64,000 nt of DNA from Flammeovirgaceae bacterium UBA6059 (GCA_002435755.1 DIYH01000040.1:62001-126000), one strand, 5' to 3'; shown: positions 34,279 to 44,012, counted from the first letter of the stretch. Translations and numbers: made by a program. The notes: generated by a model not told the origin, from the letters alone.

Positions 34279-35505
34279 CTAACTTGTTTTTACTGCTATC
34301 CTATGACAGGCATTGTTCAAGTAACCTTTTGGGTTCCATCCAGGTACGATCATTGGCTGCATCTTACCTGTAGGGTCTGTCGCTCTGGCCCACACTTCAT
34401 AATATCCTGGTTTATCCAATGTGACCTCTGTTTTCCAATGCTGCCAAGCTAGTCGGTTAGCGGGAGCATCCAGCTTGCATTTTTGCCATGTAGCTCCAAA
34501 GTCTATGGAAACGTGGACCTCACTCACTTCCAGGTCACCAGCCCAGGCATGACCTCTCACTTCGAAGTGCTGGTTTTGTCTAACCACCGCACCAGTCTTA
34601 GGATAGGTGATCAAGGATTTGACTGGCATAGATTCGATGATGCACATGTTCTCGTCCTGCACTTTGCTGCCAGGCGCGACTGACTCACATGGAACACGAT
34701 AGGCGTCACCAGTCATTTTAGATCCGTCATGCACCTTGTCTCTTACCACTATTTTATGGAGCCACTTGCCTGAGGCGGAAGCAGGCCAGCCACCTGCTAC
34801 CAACCTGAGTGGGTAGCCGTGCATGAGTGGTATGTCTTCTCCATTGAGTTGATAGGCGATCAATGTCTCATCTTCCATAGCCTTAGACATAGGCACTCCT
34901 CTGGAAATGACGGTTTTGTTTACGTCACCACTCAGATGGGTGTCTCGACCGTAATAGCCAACGTAAACAGCATTATCATTGATCCCAACCGCCTCAAGCA
35001 AGTCGCGCAACCTAACACCGGTCCATTGAGAAGCGTACACAGCTCCGGTCGTCCATTGGTTACCTTTCGCCGGTGGGTTAAATTCGGACCTTCCATTACC
35101 GCCGCACTCTAATGTGAGCTGATAGGTGTATGCTCGAAAGTTAGCTTTTAGTTGAGCTATCGTAAATGACTTAGGGTTTGGTACTGCTTCGCCTTCTACG
35201 ATTAGTTCCCAGTGTTCAGAATCTACCGTTTCCGGGGCTATGCCATTGTTTCGGATAAAGATCCTGTCTTTGGGAGTAATGTGGTCATCAAGTAAATGGG
35301 GTGGAGTTTCGATGTTCCAGGGACGATCATTGAGTAGAGTGAGACCGGAATGTTTGTCGGAGGGAAGGTCCTGTACATCAGATAGTTCGCTTATCAGTTG
35401 AAGACCTTTTGGTAAGTTATCAGAAAAAACTACCGGTAGCCCGCACATGGTTGTAGTAGCCCCGGCCACTGACTTTGTTAAAAACGCTCTTCGCTTCATC
35501 CTCAT
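34279..35505 (-). CDS. Molybdenum-dependent sulfite dehydrogenase, Tat-exported
   Basis: 408 residues. The N-terminus KRRAFLTKS is a twin-arginine signal, matching export of a folded, cofactor-loaded enzyme. The sulfite-oxidase fold follows: the Mo-pterin domain with LTLECGGNGRSEFNPP (the Cys ligand to Mo, about residue 135), VYVGYYGRDTHLSG and HGYPLRLVAGGWPASASGKW, then the dimerisation domain from about residue 300 (VHVSIDFGATWQKCKLD). It oxidises sulfite to sulfate in the periplasm. The cytochrome c encoded 9 nt downstream is its likely electron acceptor. SorA and SoxC are close relatives; no other sox genes are present, which favours SorA. Confidence 0.92.
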   Translation of the reverse strand: MRMKRRAFLTKSVAGATTTMCGLPVVFSDNLPKGLQLISELSDVQDLPSDKHSGLTLLNDRPWNIETPPHLLDDHITPKDRIFIRNNGIAPETVDSEHWELIVEGEAVPNPKSFTIAQLKANFRAYTYQLTLECGGNGRSEFNPPAKGNQWTTGAVYASQWTGVRLRDLLEAVGINDNAVYVGYYGRDTHLSGDVNKTVISRGVPMSKAMEDETLIAYQLNGEDIPLMHGYPLRLVAGGWPASASGKWLHKIVVRDKVHDGSKMTGDAYRVPCESVAPGSKVQDENMCIIESMPVKSLITYPKTGAVVRQNQHFEVRGHAWAGDLEVSEVHVSIDFGATWQKCKLDAPANRLAWQHWKTEVTLDKPGYYEVWARATDPTGKMQPMIVPGWNPKGYLNNACHRIAVKTS

Positions 35506-35735
35506 CCAGTAATATTCATGATCTAAATATATAGGGATAAGAACATATGAACAAGGCTACATATGTTAACGGTTAGTGAACCGAGCATTAGGGCCTGGTC
35601 AAGTTGATTCTGACTTCTTATAAAAATGCTTTCTGGGAATAAATAAAAAAAATATAGAAATAGTTTAATTTAATAGGTTACCTATATATCACTAATCGTA
35701 TATACATTTGACATATTTCCATAGCTGGTTGTTAG

Positions 35736-35764
35736 AGCCCGGTATCCAGAAGGGATATCGGGCT
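35736..35764 (-). terminator. Strong hairpin downstream of the class V aminotransferase
   Basis: AGCCCGGTATCC (35736-35747) pairs with GGATATCGGGCT (35753-35764) with one G-T wobble and a 5-nt loop. It lies 22 bp after the aminotransferase stop. On the minus strand no long T-run follows, so termination may be weak or factor-aided. The remainder of the gap to 35505 is AT-rich without genes. Confidence 0.6.
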
Positions 35765-35786
35765 TTGCTTTTAGTAGCCTATGGGT

Positions 35787-37064
35787 TCAGGCTGATAGTT
35801 CTTTTAAAGCCGTCACAAGATGATCAAGATCGCCTAGTGTATTGTGGAAGTTAGGTGCTACCCTGACACCTTGTATATCGTCATGATCTATGGCAACAGT
35901 AAATATATTGTAGTTATCAAAGAGTCTTTGAGCAAGTTCTCTCGGCGATAGACCCCTTATACCCACATTGGCAATGGCACCACTAAATTCATCATCAAGT
36001 GGGGTAAAGAATTGTATTCCTTCAACATCTGTGAGCTGCTGAGTCCAGTAGCGTCGCAAATACTTGAGACGTGATTCCTTCTGGGCAATGCCTATTTTAT
36101 TATTGAAGTCAAGCGAACTGAGCATGGCGACCTGGTTGGAGCAAGGCATGGTACCAAAGTGTGCGAGCTTTCTGATATCGGTCTTTTCATAATCACTATC
36201 TCCAAACAGCGGCCAGATTTTGCTGACTTTGCCTTCTTTGACATAAAGTAGTCCATTTCCTAGTGGAGCCCCAAACCACTTGTGGAGAGAGCAGCCGTAG
36301 TAGTCACAGCCAATCTCCTTAATGCTAATGTCGATGTGTGTAAATGCATGCGCACCATCCACAATCACTTCAAGTCCATGCTTATGGGCCATAGTGGTTA
36401 TTTCTTTTACCGGTAGGACCTGGCCATTGAGATAGATTATATGAGAGACGAGTAGCACCTTGGTTTTGGGCGTGATCCCTCCTTCGATGATTTCGACGAT
36501 CTCCTCAATTGATTTTGGATGTAATGGTATATCTACTACGTTCACTTTGGTGCCGTACCGCTCAGATCGTTGGTTCAAAGCCTGGATCATACTTGGGTAC
36601 TCCCTATTGGTCCTGAGTATTTCATCATCATTGTCCAGTCGGATACCGTTGATAATGATGTTCAGCGATTCTGTAGTATTCCTGGTAAGGATCATCTCAT
36701 GTGCTCCAATACCAATAAATTCAGACATTTTTTCAATCAGTGCTGTGCGTTCGTCAAACTGTCGGGTCCTCATGTAATAGGAAGGGGATGCATTGATCTC
36801 TGTCAGTCGATCGATCCAGGCGTTTTTGACTGTTTCAGGGGATGGACTGAAGTAGCCCGACTCCAGGTTGATAAAATCAGGACTTTGCTTGTACAACCCG
36901 CGTACTTCATCCCAGAATGTTTCATCAGACGCGAGTGCTTCAGTGGGCTTATTCCCATGATTGGGAAGCTTAAGTTGAACGTCTGGTAGTCCGTCGGTGG
37001 CTATCGGAAACAGTAAAGCTGCCCCGGCTTTTTTGATAAATGATCTTCTTTGGTGTTCGACCAT
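35787..37064 (-). CDS. Class V PLP-dependent aminotransferase-like enzyme with Tat signal
   Basis: 425 residues. The first about 25 residues are a twin-arginine signal, QRRSFIKK followed by a hydrophobic stretch, AGAALLFPIA. The rest is a fold-type I PLP enzyme of the class V branch (isopenicillin-N epimerase and NifS-like). ILTRNTTESLN binds the phosphate, VIVDGAHAFTHIDI carries the PLP-contacting Asp and His, and GCSLHKWFGAPLGNG carries the Schiff-base Lys (about residue 265). Activity could be transamination, epimerisation or lyase; the sequence does not decide. Export of a PLP enzyme by Tat is uncommon but known in this phylum. It ends with its own hairpin. Confidence 0.87.
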   Translation of the reverse strand: MVEHQRRSFIKKAGAALLFPIATDGLPDVQLKLPNHGNKPTEALASDETFWDEVRGLYKQSPDFINLESGYFSPSPETVKNAWIDRLTEINASPSYYMRTRQFDERTALIEKMSEFIGIGAHEMILTRNTTESLNIIINGIRLDNDDEILRTNREYPSMIQALNQRSERYGTKVNVVDIPLHPKSIEEIVEIIEGGITPKTKVLLVSHIIYLNGQVLPVKEITTMAHKHGLEVIVDGAHAFTHIDISIKEIGCDYYGCSLHKWFGAPLGNGLLYVKEGKVSKIWPLFGDSDYEKTDIRKLAHFGTMPCSNQVAMLSSLDFNNKIGIAQKESRLKYLRRYWTQQLTDVEGIQFFTPLDDEFSGAIANVGIRGLSPRELAQRLFDNYNIFTVAIDHDDIQGVRVAPNFHNTLGDLDHLVTALKELSA

Positions 37065-37191
37065 GGTACTCTATTTATTTCATAAAAGATACAAAGTTTA
37101 ATGGAGCCGGGAAGCGTAGGAGGGATCAATCGCCATGGCGCCACAGCAAGTGAGGATATCACATTAGATTTAAGGAGTAAATCATCCATCT

Positions 37192-37959
37192 ATGAAGAAA
37201 TTATTATACGTGATATTGGGCTTGTTGGGACTTCTTGTCGGTTCATTGATCATACTTTATATAGCATACAATGAACCCTTACCTACCGGAAATCAGGGTC
37301 GTGAGGCTGATGAACTCGCCAGAAAAATGATCCAGGCTGTTAATGGTAATGCCTGGGATAAAACAGCAGCGGTAAGCTGGACATTTCGAAATCCGCACTA
37401 TCATATTTGGGATAAGAAGAGGCACCTGGCCAATGTGAAGTGGGACAGCAATAATGTGCTCATCGATATCAACCTACGCAAGGGTGTTATTCTCAGTGAT
37501 ACTGAAGGCGTGAGTACACTAGACAAGGCAGAGTTATGCGAGACGGCATGGAAGTTCTGGGTTAACGATTCTTTTTGGTTAAACCCAGTGACGAAGGCAT
37601 TTGATCCTGGTACTACCAGGAGTATAGTTGAGCTTGAGGATGGTAGCAATGGACTGATGGTGAGCTACTCAAGTGGAGGAGCTACTCCAGGTGATTCGTA
37701 TTTATGGATTTTGGACGAGAATTTTAGGCCTGAAACCTGGAAGATGTGGGTCAGTATTATTCCAATAGGAGGGATGGAATTTACCTGGGAGGATTGGATA
37801 CAAACTGAAACTGGCGCCTGGATAGCTACCAGGCATGAGGGACTTATTAGTGTGCCTATTTCTGATGTCAGGACCGCACGATCGCTAAGAGAGCTAGTCG
37901 GGCCTGAGGATATTTTTGCACCCCTGCTAGATGCGCAGGGTGAGTTAATTAGCTTCTGA
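37192..37959 (+). CDS. Membrane-anchored hypothetical protein (255 aa)
   Basis: The N-terminal 26 residues are a basic start plus one long hydrophobic segment (LLYVILGLLGLLVGSLI), a signal anchor. The rest is a soluble, Trp-rich domain outside the membrane, with AVSWTFRNPHYHIWDKKR, WKFWVNDSFWLNP and MWVSIIPIGGMEFTWEDW. Its alternating strands suggest a lipoprotein-localisation-like beta sheet, a shape used to bind lipid. I cannot name a family. It is divergent from the aminotransferase gene (127 bp) and shares a bidirectional terminator with the SGNH hydrolase gene. Confidence 0.75.
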   Translation: MKKLLYVILGLLGLLVGSLIILYIAYNEPLPTGNQGREADELARKMIQAVNGNAWDKTAAVSWTFRNPHYHIWDKKRHLANVKWDSNNVLIDINLRKGVILSDTEGVSTLDKAELCETAWKFWVNDSFWLNPVTKAFDPGTTRSIVELEDGSNGLMVSYSSGGATPGDSYLWILDENFRPETWKMWVSIIPIGGMEFTWEDWIQTETGAWIATRHEGLISVPISDVRTARSLRELVGPEDIFAPLLDAQGELISF

Positions 37960-37967
37960 CTAAAAAA

Positions 37968-37990
37968 AGGTCGACCTCAATGGCCGACCT
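37968..37990 (+). terminator. Bidirectional terminator between convergent genes
   Basis: AGGTCG (37968-37973) pairs with CGACCT (37985-37990) around an 11-nt loop. An A7 run precedes it, serving the minus-strand gene as a T-run, and a T-rich stretch follows it. It lies 9 nt after the plus-strand stop and 24 nt from the minus-strand stop. Confidence 0.7.
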
Positions 37991-38013
37991 CTTATAATTA
38001 AAGCAAAGTATTT

Positions 38014-39600
38014 TTATTGTCTTAAATCCACTATTAAAGGCAAGCTTATGGATGGATAGGTTGCTATACTCACTCTAGGTACTGTAGCACCAAAAGTAGA
38101 ATTGATAGCATCAATAAAAAGATTGGCAGTTTCAGCATACCCCCTGGCATTTGGGTGAATACCATCAGCAGAGTAGAATCCGGAAGGTGGGGCAAAGTCC
38201 GGAGTAACGATCACTCCATCAATCAATGTTGCCCCCCCTAATGCTACTTCGGTTAGTCGAGTGTTGGCATCAGCCAGAGCCAATCTTCCTCCAGAACCAT
38301 CGACTGTAGCCTGGATTGTAGAATTATAACCAGCTATTGCGGTTAGGATCTCGACTTGCTCGGTTTGAGTTAACCAGAAGCGATCTTCTAACGGAACTGC
38401 AAGACCAATCGTACTTAAAGGGTTGCCTGGTACCTGTTCATTACCTAGAATAGCTGCTGCTGGTAGAGTACCTTGTTCACCTTCTACAGCTTGACGAGCA
38501 AAACGGTATGGGTTCAAGGCTGGACGCTGCTCAGGAGGAATGCCTCCTGCTAATACTAACAAATCCCACAATGGACTCAAATCTGTGAGATCTGTGTCCT
38601 CTATCACAATAGGATTTGCTCCAATCTCAAAATTTATTTTTCGGGATTCTGCTTCAGCTGTGGTGAGCAAACCGTTTGCGGCTAGACTATCCAATATTTG
38701 ATTGAAACCACCAAATCCCATAGTACCGTTAAGAATAGCTACAATTGAGTCACTGGTCATAGGAATGGCATTGTAAGGAATCAAATTGAAGTATGGAGTG
38801 ACCAGAACGTTTGGAATGTTTCCAACAACACCTTTGGTATCAGGATTGCTCAATAACGAATCCATCGCTAACCCATACGCAAATGCAAAGTCAGCTTGAG
38901 CTGTAATTGGTATACCTTCATCATCTCCACCACCAGCAGCATAACCTAACACATCATTATTGCCTAACCAGAAAGCAAAGAATGTAGGATCACTGGCAAG
39001 CACATCACTCATAATGGTAGAAACACCGGGCTCAGTCGCAAACCGAGCGTATAGCGGATTATATGCTGGATTGCCTTCAGGTCCACCAGTTAAAGGAGTG
39101 AGAAACTGACCTAGCTGTATGCCAGGGACCGCAAAATTGTTCAGGGTTGATCTATCACCCGAATAAAGGCCTGGCACTTGACCAGGTACAACTGGGGCCG
39201 GGCCAGTAACTTCCGTGGTGTCATCAATAATAACAGTTTGTAGTATGAGCTTGCCCAACGGTTCACCTTCTGCTGATAATCCTGTAAAACCTGCTTCAGA
39301 GTCAATATCAGGCTGATTAAATGTGTCCGAGCCGCCAGATAAGGCTAGCTGGTTATTGATAATCTTAGCGAGTGATGCTTGCTGAGCGGATGTGAATAGG
39401 GCATTACCTTGCACACCAGCCATTAGAGAGTTGCCTATAGTCACAAATTTAGTGAAGTCAGCACTTCCACTTTCACCGCTAGGTGTGCTGGGGTCTGGTG
39501 GTATTACTTTTACTTGGTCTATAGTTTCCTGTTCGCAGGCAAGAAATGACCCACAAAGGAAAAAGGCTAAAAATGTATTTTTGATTCTAGTCATTGTCAT
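38014..39600 (-). CDS. SGNH/GDSL-type hydrolase lipoprotein
   Basis: 528 residues. The signal ends in a lipobox (GSFLACEQE), so the protein is a lipoprotein; the acidic residues right after the cysteine suit surface display. The SGNH blocks are FVTIGNSLMAG (block I, GNS in place of GDS, common in this phylum), FWLGNNDVLGY (block III) and DGIHPNARGYAE (block V, catalytic Asp and His). Long insertions between the blocks make it larger than classic members. It follows the TonB-dependent receptor gene by 7 nt and is surely cotranscribed. The pair looks like a surface esterase with its import receptor. Confidence 0.88.
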   Translation of the reverse strand: MTMTRIKNTFLAFFLCGSFLACEQETIDQVKVIPPDPSTPSGESGSADFTKFVTIGNSLMAGVQGNALFTSAQQASLAKIINNQLALSGGSDTFNQPDIDSEAGFTGLSAEGEPLGKLILQTVIIDDTTEVTGPAPVVPGQVPGLYSGDRSTLNNFAVPGIQLGQFLTPLTGGPEGNPAYNPLYARFATEPGVSTIMSDVLASDPTFFAFWLGNNDVLGYAAGGGDDEGIPITAQADFAFAYGLAMDSLLSNPDTKGVVGNIPNVLVTPYFNLIPYNAIPMTSDSIVAILNGTMGFGGFNQILDSLAANGLLTTAEAESRKINFEIGANPIVIEDTDLTDLSPLWDLLVLAGGIPPEQRPALNPYRFARQAVEGEQGTLPAAAILGNEQVPGNPLSTIGLAVPLEDRFWLTQTEQVEILTAIAGYNSTIQATVDGSGGRLALADANTRLTEVALGGATLIDGVIVTPDFAPPSGFYSADGIHPNARGYAETANLFIDAINSTFGATVPRVSIATYPSISLPLIVDLRQ

Positions 39601-39607
39601 TTCTTTA

Positions 39608-42421
39608 TTAGTTCAAGAATTCGTCAAAAGTAAGTGAGATGTAATACTGACGCCCTACGAATGGTGCGCCTGCGTTTGTTCTATAATCACCTCCACCGAG
39701 GTTTTGACCTCCAACCTTAACGACGGTCTTGATTGATTCGATTGTATAGTTCACCTGGGCATCAAATACGCCAAACTCCGGCACGATCCAGTCTCCGAAT
39801 GACGATTGCCACAAGAATTCTTCTTGCCATCTGTAGCTGGCACTGAAGCCGAAGTTTTCAAAGAGCTCTCGGTTTGCGACTGTTACGCTGAATCGGTTAT
39901 TAGGAGTATTGAAGCCCGCGATAAAGTCACGCCCTTCAACTGCTTCCACGTCGAAATCAGCGTAGCTATAGTTACCATTCAATGTGAAGTTATCAAACCA
40001 GTTCCAGGTTGCGCCAATGCCAATACCATATGAATTGATGGTCTCAGGTGAGTTAACATAAGGTCTCCAAGGAGAACCAGCCGGAATAGGATTACCTTGG
40101 TGCTCTGTTGGTAGCCTTGATCGAATATTTTCTTGTCCTAAAAAGTCAGAATAAGAGGTGTAATAGTAATTCACATCAAGGAGTAACTTACTATCTATAA
40201 CTCCTTTGTAACCGATCTCAAATGAGGTCAGCTGCTCAGGTTGTGCATAAGGTACGTTAGTCACTTCAAGCAGGGATTGGTCGCCTCCATTTGGGGTACC
40301 ATCAGCAGCTAGGCTACCACCAGATGCTATGTAGGCTTGATATGAATCTTCGGTGTATGCTCCTCCGTTATGAATACCGTAGCGCGCCGCGTTCTCTTCA
40401 ACACTGCCGATCAATGTCCCTGCACTACTTGGGAAGTAAATGAATTGTGCTTGGGTGTCAGGGTTACGGAAACCGGTTTGAAAACTAGCTCTGAAATTTT
40501 GGGTCTCGCTTGCAGAGTAAACAGCAGAAAAACGAGGAGTCACCTGACCTTCAAAATTCTCGTTTTTATCAAACCTCAACGAACCTGTCAACTTCAACTT
40601 ATCTTGAGCAAGACGCTTGCCCACTTGAGTATAGAAACCGAATTCGTTGATACCGATCCTATCGAAGTTGATACCATCAACCGGACCTTCGTTAAAAACT
40701 GTTCCATTTGAGAATAGATCATACCTTCTAAAATTACCACCTACCTGGAGCTCAACTACCGTGATTTGGTTTTTGAAATTGTAGTTAAACTCTCCATGCC
40801 AAAGCTTGGAGTTATCCTCAAAACCTGCTCCGGGCGGATTTCTTTGGAATAGTGCATTTCTGACTTCTTCTACTGTATTCTGGAAAGCCTGAGTACCTGG
40901 CGCTGGTATATTGCGATCAGCAAATCCTCTTGCTACCTGATGAGCGATATCTTCATTTCCTCCGGGTGTGGGTGCTCCGGTGAAGTTGCTTCCGTATCCC
41001 TGGATGGTCAGTAGATAAGCCTGGAGATAGTCTGGCACCCACTGAGTAGAAGATGGGGCAAAGCGCTCGTTTACAAATGCTCCTAGCGCTGAAGCATTCC
41101 ATGAGTCACCATCATCGGTCACGGTATGGTAGCCTCTTACGAAGAAGTTATCTCCTTTTAACTCCGCTTTATAGAAGGTCTGAGAAAAGTCCCTTAAACC
41201 ATATTTTTCAGCTCCTTGATAGATGGAACTTCCTTGTCCTCTTCTAAACACACCGATAGCTTCTATATCGTCAGTTACTCGATAGTGAAGGGCCAAGTCA
41301 TACTTTAGATTTTGTGCAGTATAATCATCCATCAAATCTTCTTCTCGGAGACCAGTCCTTCGCAGGTCGAGAACACCCAGATCCGCAAATTGCGCACCTG
41401 CGGCAGCCATAGGAACGACGATCTGGGCTTCATCTCCATATAGATTAAGACCATCAAAATTAGGCGTACCAGTCAAGTCTATCTGGGACTGAGGGCGAAA
41501 ACGGTCGGTCGTATAGTCGTTTCCAATCCAATCTTCCGCATCCATCCATGAGAAGTTCACTTTAAAAGCAAACTTGTTATTAAAAGCCTTAGCGTAGCGA
41601 ATCGATCCGGAATACATACCGAATGTATCATTGTTTTGTGCGTCAGAGGTAGTGATACCTGTTCTTACCTGAGCACTTAAACCCTGATATTCGAATGGGC
41701 TTTTTGAAGTCATCAGAAGTATACCGTTAAAGGCATTTGGACCATAGAGAGCAGAAGCAGCTCCAGGCACGAGTTCCATACCCTCTGCGTCTAGCTCACT
41801 CATACCCACGAGGTTGCCGGTAGGGAAGTTGAGTAATGGAGCCGAGCTGTCCATACCATCAACTAGTTGCACGAAACGTACATTTGCGATAGTCGCGAAA
41901 CCACGTGTATTCACAGCAGGGAAGTTAAGACTACCACTATTTACGGCTACACCTTTGACGTTGGCCAACGTTTCGTAGAAGTTGGCGGTAGGTGCTTGCT
42001 GTATCGCCAGTATATCTACACGCTCAACAGTCACAGGTGACTCAAGGAAACTCTCCTCAACCCTCGATGCAGAAACTACTACTTCCTGACCGAGAAGGAC
42101 CGCCTCACTCATGGTGATATTGAGTCCTGATACGTTCTCACTAGTAATATCGATCTCTTGAGTTTCGTATCCAACGATAGAAAAAACCAAAGTGATCGGG
42201 GGAGGGGAACTTACGTTAAGTCTGAAATTACCCTGAGTGTCCGATATGGTACCAGTCACCTTGCCCTTCACGATAATATTAACACCGATGAGGGGTTCGT
42301 CACCATCAGTCACAGTACCTGACACTGAAGTTTGCTGTGCCAAAGCCTGGTAACTGATGAAGGTGAGCAGCGCCAATAAACACATCGCTCTGTTTGTAAA
42401 GTTTCTTATCATACTCTTCAT
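39608..42421 (-). CDS. TonB-dependent receptor with carboxypeptidase-like N-domain
   Basis: 937 residues from the ATG at 42421. A start 21 codons earlier is open but would add a non-signal-like leader. Residues 1-28 are the signal peptide (ending SYQALAQ), about 30-115 the carboxypeptidase-regulatory-like domain (VSGTVTDGDEPLIGVNIIV), and about 130-245 the plug with SRVEESFLESPVTVERVD and GMSELDAEGMELVPGAASALYG. The rest is the barrel, ending RQYYISLTFDEFLN. It imports a substrate across the outer membrane with TonB energy. Pairing with the SGNH lipoprotein suggests an ester-containing ligand. No SusD homologue is present. Confidence 0.93.
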   Translation of the reverse strand: MKSMIRNFTNRAMCLLALLTFISYQALAQQTSVSGTVTDGDEPLIGVNIIVKGKVTGTISDTQGNFRLNVSSPPPITLVFSIVGYETQEIDITSENVSGLNITMSEAVLLGQEVVVSASRVEESFLESPVTVERVDILAIQQAPTANFYETLANVKGVAVNSGSLNFPAVNTRGFATIANVRFVQLVDGMDSSAPLLNFPTGNLVGMSELDAEGMELVPGAASALYGPNAFNGILLMTSKSPFEYQGLSAQVRTGITTSDAQNNDTFGMYSGSIRYAKAFNNKFAFKVNFSWMDAEDWIGNDYTTDRFRPQSQIDLTGTPNFDGLNLYGDEAQIVVPMAAAGAQFADLGVLDLRRTGLREEDLMDDYTAQNLKYDLALHYRVTDDIEAIGVFRRGQGSSIYQGAEKYGLRDFSQTFYKAELKGDNFFVRGYHTVTDDGDSWNASALGAFVNERFAPSSTQWVPDYLQAYLLTIQGYGSNFTGAPTPGGNEDIAHQVARGFADRNIPAPGTQAFQNTVEEVRNALFQRNPPGAGFEDNSKLWHGEFNYNFKNQITVVELQVGGNFRRYDLFSNGTVFNEGPVDGINFDRIGINEFGFYTQVGKRLAQDKLKLTGSLRFDKNENFEGQVTPRFSAVYSASETQNFRASFQTGFRNPDTQAQFIYFPSSAGTLIGSVEENAARYGIHNGGAYTEDSYQAYIASGGSLAADGTPNGGDQSLLEVTNVPYAQPEQLTSFEIGYKGVIDSKLLLDVNYYYTSYSDFLGQENIRSRLPTEHQGNPIPAGSPWRPYVNSPETINSYGIGIGATWNWFDNFTLNGNYSYADFDVEAVEGRDFIAGFNTPNNRFSVTVANRELFENFGFSASYRWQEEFLWQSSFGDWIVPEFGVFDAQVNYTIESIKTVVKVGGQNLGGGDYRTNAGAPFVGRQYYISLTFDEFLN

Positions 42422-42652
42422 GCTTAATGGTTTAGTGTGATTACTACTCGCTCCGTTAAGGATTTGTTTAATTTTTAATATCACGTAAAATAATTAAAAA
42501 ACCCGCATTACAATCGTTCTCAGAGGCTATTTTTTGGATTATTTACAAAATAGTCGGCATACCGAATTGTTTAAAAATTCAACTAACGCGGCGTATGGTT
42601 GCAGAATTTACAATATCCAGAATCACTCATTTTGTACTTTTCAAATTTGACA

Positions 42653-42678
42653 TAAAAAAAGCCTGACAGGGCAGGCTT
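42653..42678 (-). terminator. Terminator of the gldC transcript
   Basis: AAGCCTG (42659-42665) pairs with CAGGCTT (42672-42678) around a 6-nt loop. On the minus strand it is followed by a run of seven T. It lies about 23 nt after the gldC stop. Confidence 0.88.
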
Positions 42679-42701
42679 AGCAGAATGAAGTTATGTTTGA
42701 G

Positions 42702-43037
42702 TTATGACTTATCCTCTTGTTGGATATGCTTGACAAGCTTATCACATAGGCTATTCATTTCACCTGACATGTATTCATCCCCGGTAGAAGACAGAATACT
42801 TTGAGCTAATCCTCCGATACAGTCCACATAAAACTTCTTCATCTCATCAACCGGCATATCCTTAGCCCAAAGATCAATCCGCAAGGTGTTTTGATTGAAT
42901 TGATCCCACAGACCAATGCTGATAGCTTTAGTTTCAGAAGGACCCGGGGCTCCTCTATCATCTGCATCCCAAGTGATTTTTTCGGGTACGTTGCTCTCGT
43001 CAAGCTCTACAGTGAAAGTAATATTTGATTTTTTCAT
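42702..43037 (-). CDS. gldC: Gliding motility protein GldC
   Basis: 111 residues. The opening SNITFTVELDESNVPEKITWDA, the middle AISIGLWDQFNQNTLRIDLWAKDMPVDEMKKFYVD and the short Lys-rich end match GldC of Flavobacterium johnsoniae. GldC is a small cytoplasmic protein needed for full gliding, though it is not a core secretion component. Finding it with porX suggests the strain has a type IX secretion system and possibly gliding. It sits 42 nt after ribF on the same strand and may be read through from that operon; a strong terminator follows. Confidence 0.9.
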   Translation of the reverse strand: MKKSNITFTVELDESNVPEKITWDADDRGAPGPSETKAISIGLWDQFNQNTLRIDLWAKDMPVDEMKKFYVDCIGGLAQSILSSTGDEYMSGEMNSLCDKLVKHIQQEDKS

Positions 43038-43079
43038 TTATGTGTTTCTTTTCAGGTAATGACTTAACTCAAAAGAAGC

Positions 43080-44012
43080 CTATAGCCCATTGAGTATACT
43101 GATAGCAGTTGCCTTATCCTTCAACAGTTGCGTCTTGAGTGCATCCGTTCCTTCAAACTTTGTTTCCATGCGAATCCTTCGAACAAGGAAGAGACTGAGA
43201 GTTTCTCCATAAATATCTTCGTCGAACTTGAACAGGTGCGCCTCAATAGTGTGTTTTTTCCCATTGACAGTGGGTCTCCAGCCTATATTCATCATGCCAT
43301 TAAGATGCTGACCTGCAACTTCAGCCCTAATTGCATAGACCCCATCCGCAGGGATGAGCTTGTATTTTTCAGCTACTTCTATATTGGCGGTAGGAAAGCC
43401 CAGTGTACGCCCTATATGGTCGCCTGCTACTACCTTACCAGAAATAGTATAGTGTCTTCCAAGATAATTAGAGGCCGTTTCAATATCCCCCGACTGAAGG
43501 GCCGTACGGATCTTTGTAGAACTCACACTGACATCATCAATTTCCTGTTTGGGGATTTCCTCTACCCTGAAGTTAAACCTTTGTTCATTGGCTTTGAGAT
43601 ACTCAAAACCACCTTCACGATTCTTACCAAACCTATGATCATACCCGATCACGAGGTGTTGCGTATTGATCTTGTCAACAAGTACTTTCTGTGTGAACTG
43701 TTCCGAGGTGAGACGACTGAATTCCGTAGTGAAGGGTATTTTGATGACATGGTCGATCCCAGCTGCACTCATTAAAGTCGCCTTTTCATCAAATGAACTC
43801 AATAATTTGAGTTGATCGTCATCTGGCTTGAGTATGAACCTGGGATGAGGCCAGAAAGTGACCACAACACTTTCACCACTGATTTTATTGGCAAGACTAG
43901 TGACGCGCTTAAGGATTTTTTGATGACCGAAATGAAGCCCGTCGAAAGTACCTATGGTTACTACCGCATTTTTGGGAGGGTCGAATGGGTACTGTCCTTC
44001 GATGATGTTCAT
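43080..44012 (-). CDS. ribF: Bifunctional riboflavin kinase / FAD synthetase
   Basis: 310 residues. The N-terminal half is the FMN adenylyltransferase, with the nucleotidyl-transfer motif GTFDGLHFGHQKIL near residue 22 and SSTKIRTAL near residue 163. The C-terminal half is the flavokinase, marked by GRTLGFPTANI near residue 204 and a Glu-containing EAHLFKFDEDIYG stretch. It turns riboflavin into FMN and then FAD in the cytoplasm. The start overlaps the truB stop by 4 nt, so the two are coupled, as in many Bacteroidota. Confidence 0.97.
   Translation of the reverse strand: MNIIEGQYPFDPPKNAVVTIGTFDGLHFGHQKILKRVTSLANKISGESVVVTFWPHPRFILKPDDDQLKLLSSFDEKATLMSAAGIDHVIKIPFTTEFSRLTSEQFTQKVLVDKINTQHLVIGYDHRFGKNREGGFEYLKANEQRFNFRVEEIPKQEIDDVSVSSTKIRTALQSGDIETASNYLGRHYTISGKVVAGDHIGRTLGFPTANIEVAEKYKLIPADGVYAIRAEVAGQHLNGMMNIGWRPTVNGKKHTIEAHLFKFDEDIYGETLSLFLVRRIRMETKFEGTDALKTQLLKDKATAISILNGL

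Noticed and set aside
43128..43775. A 215-residue plus-strand frame inside ribF
   Set aside because: Antisense to ribF, which carries both catalytic signatures in the other strand.
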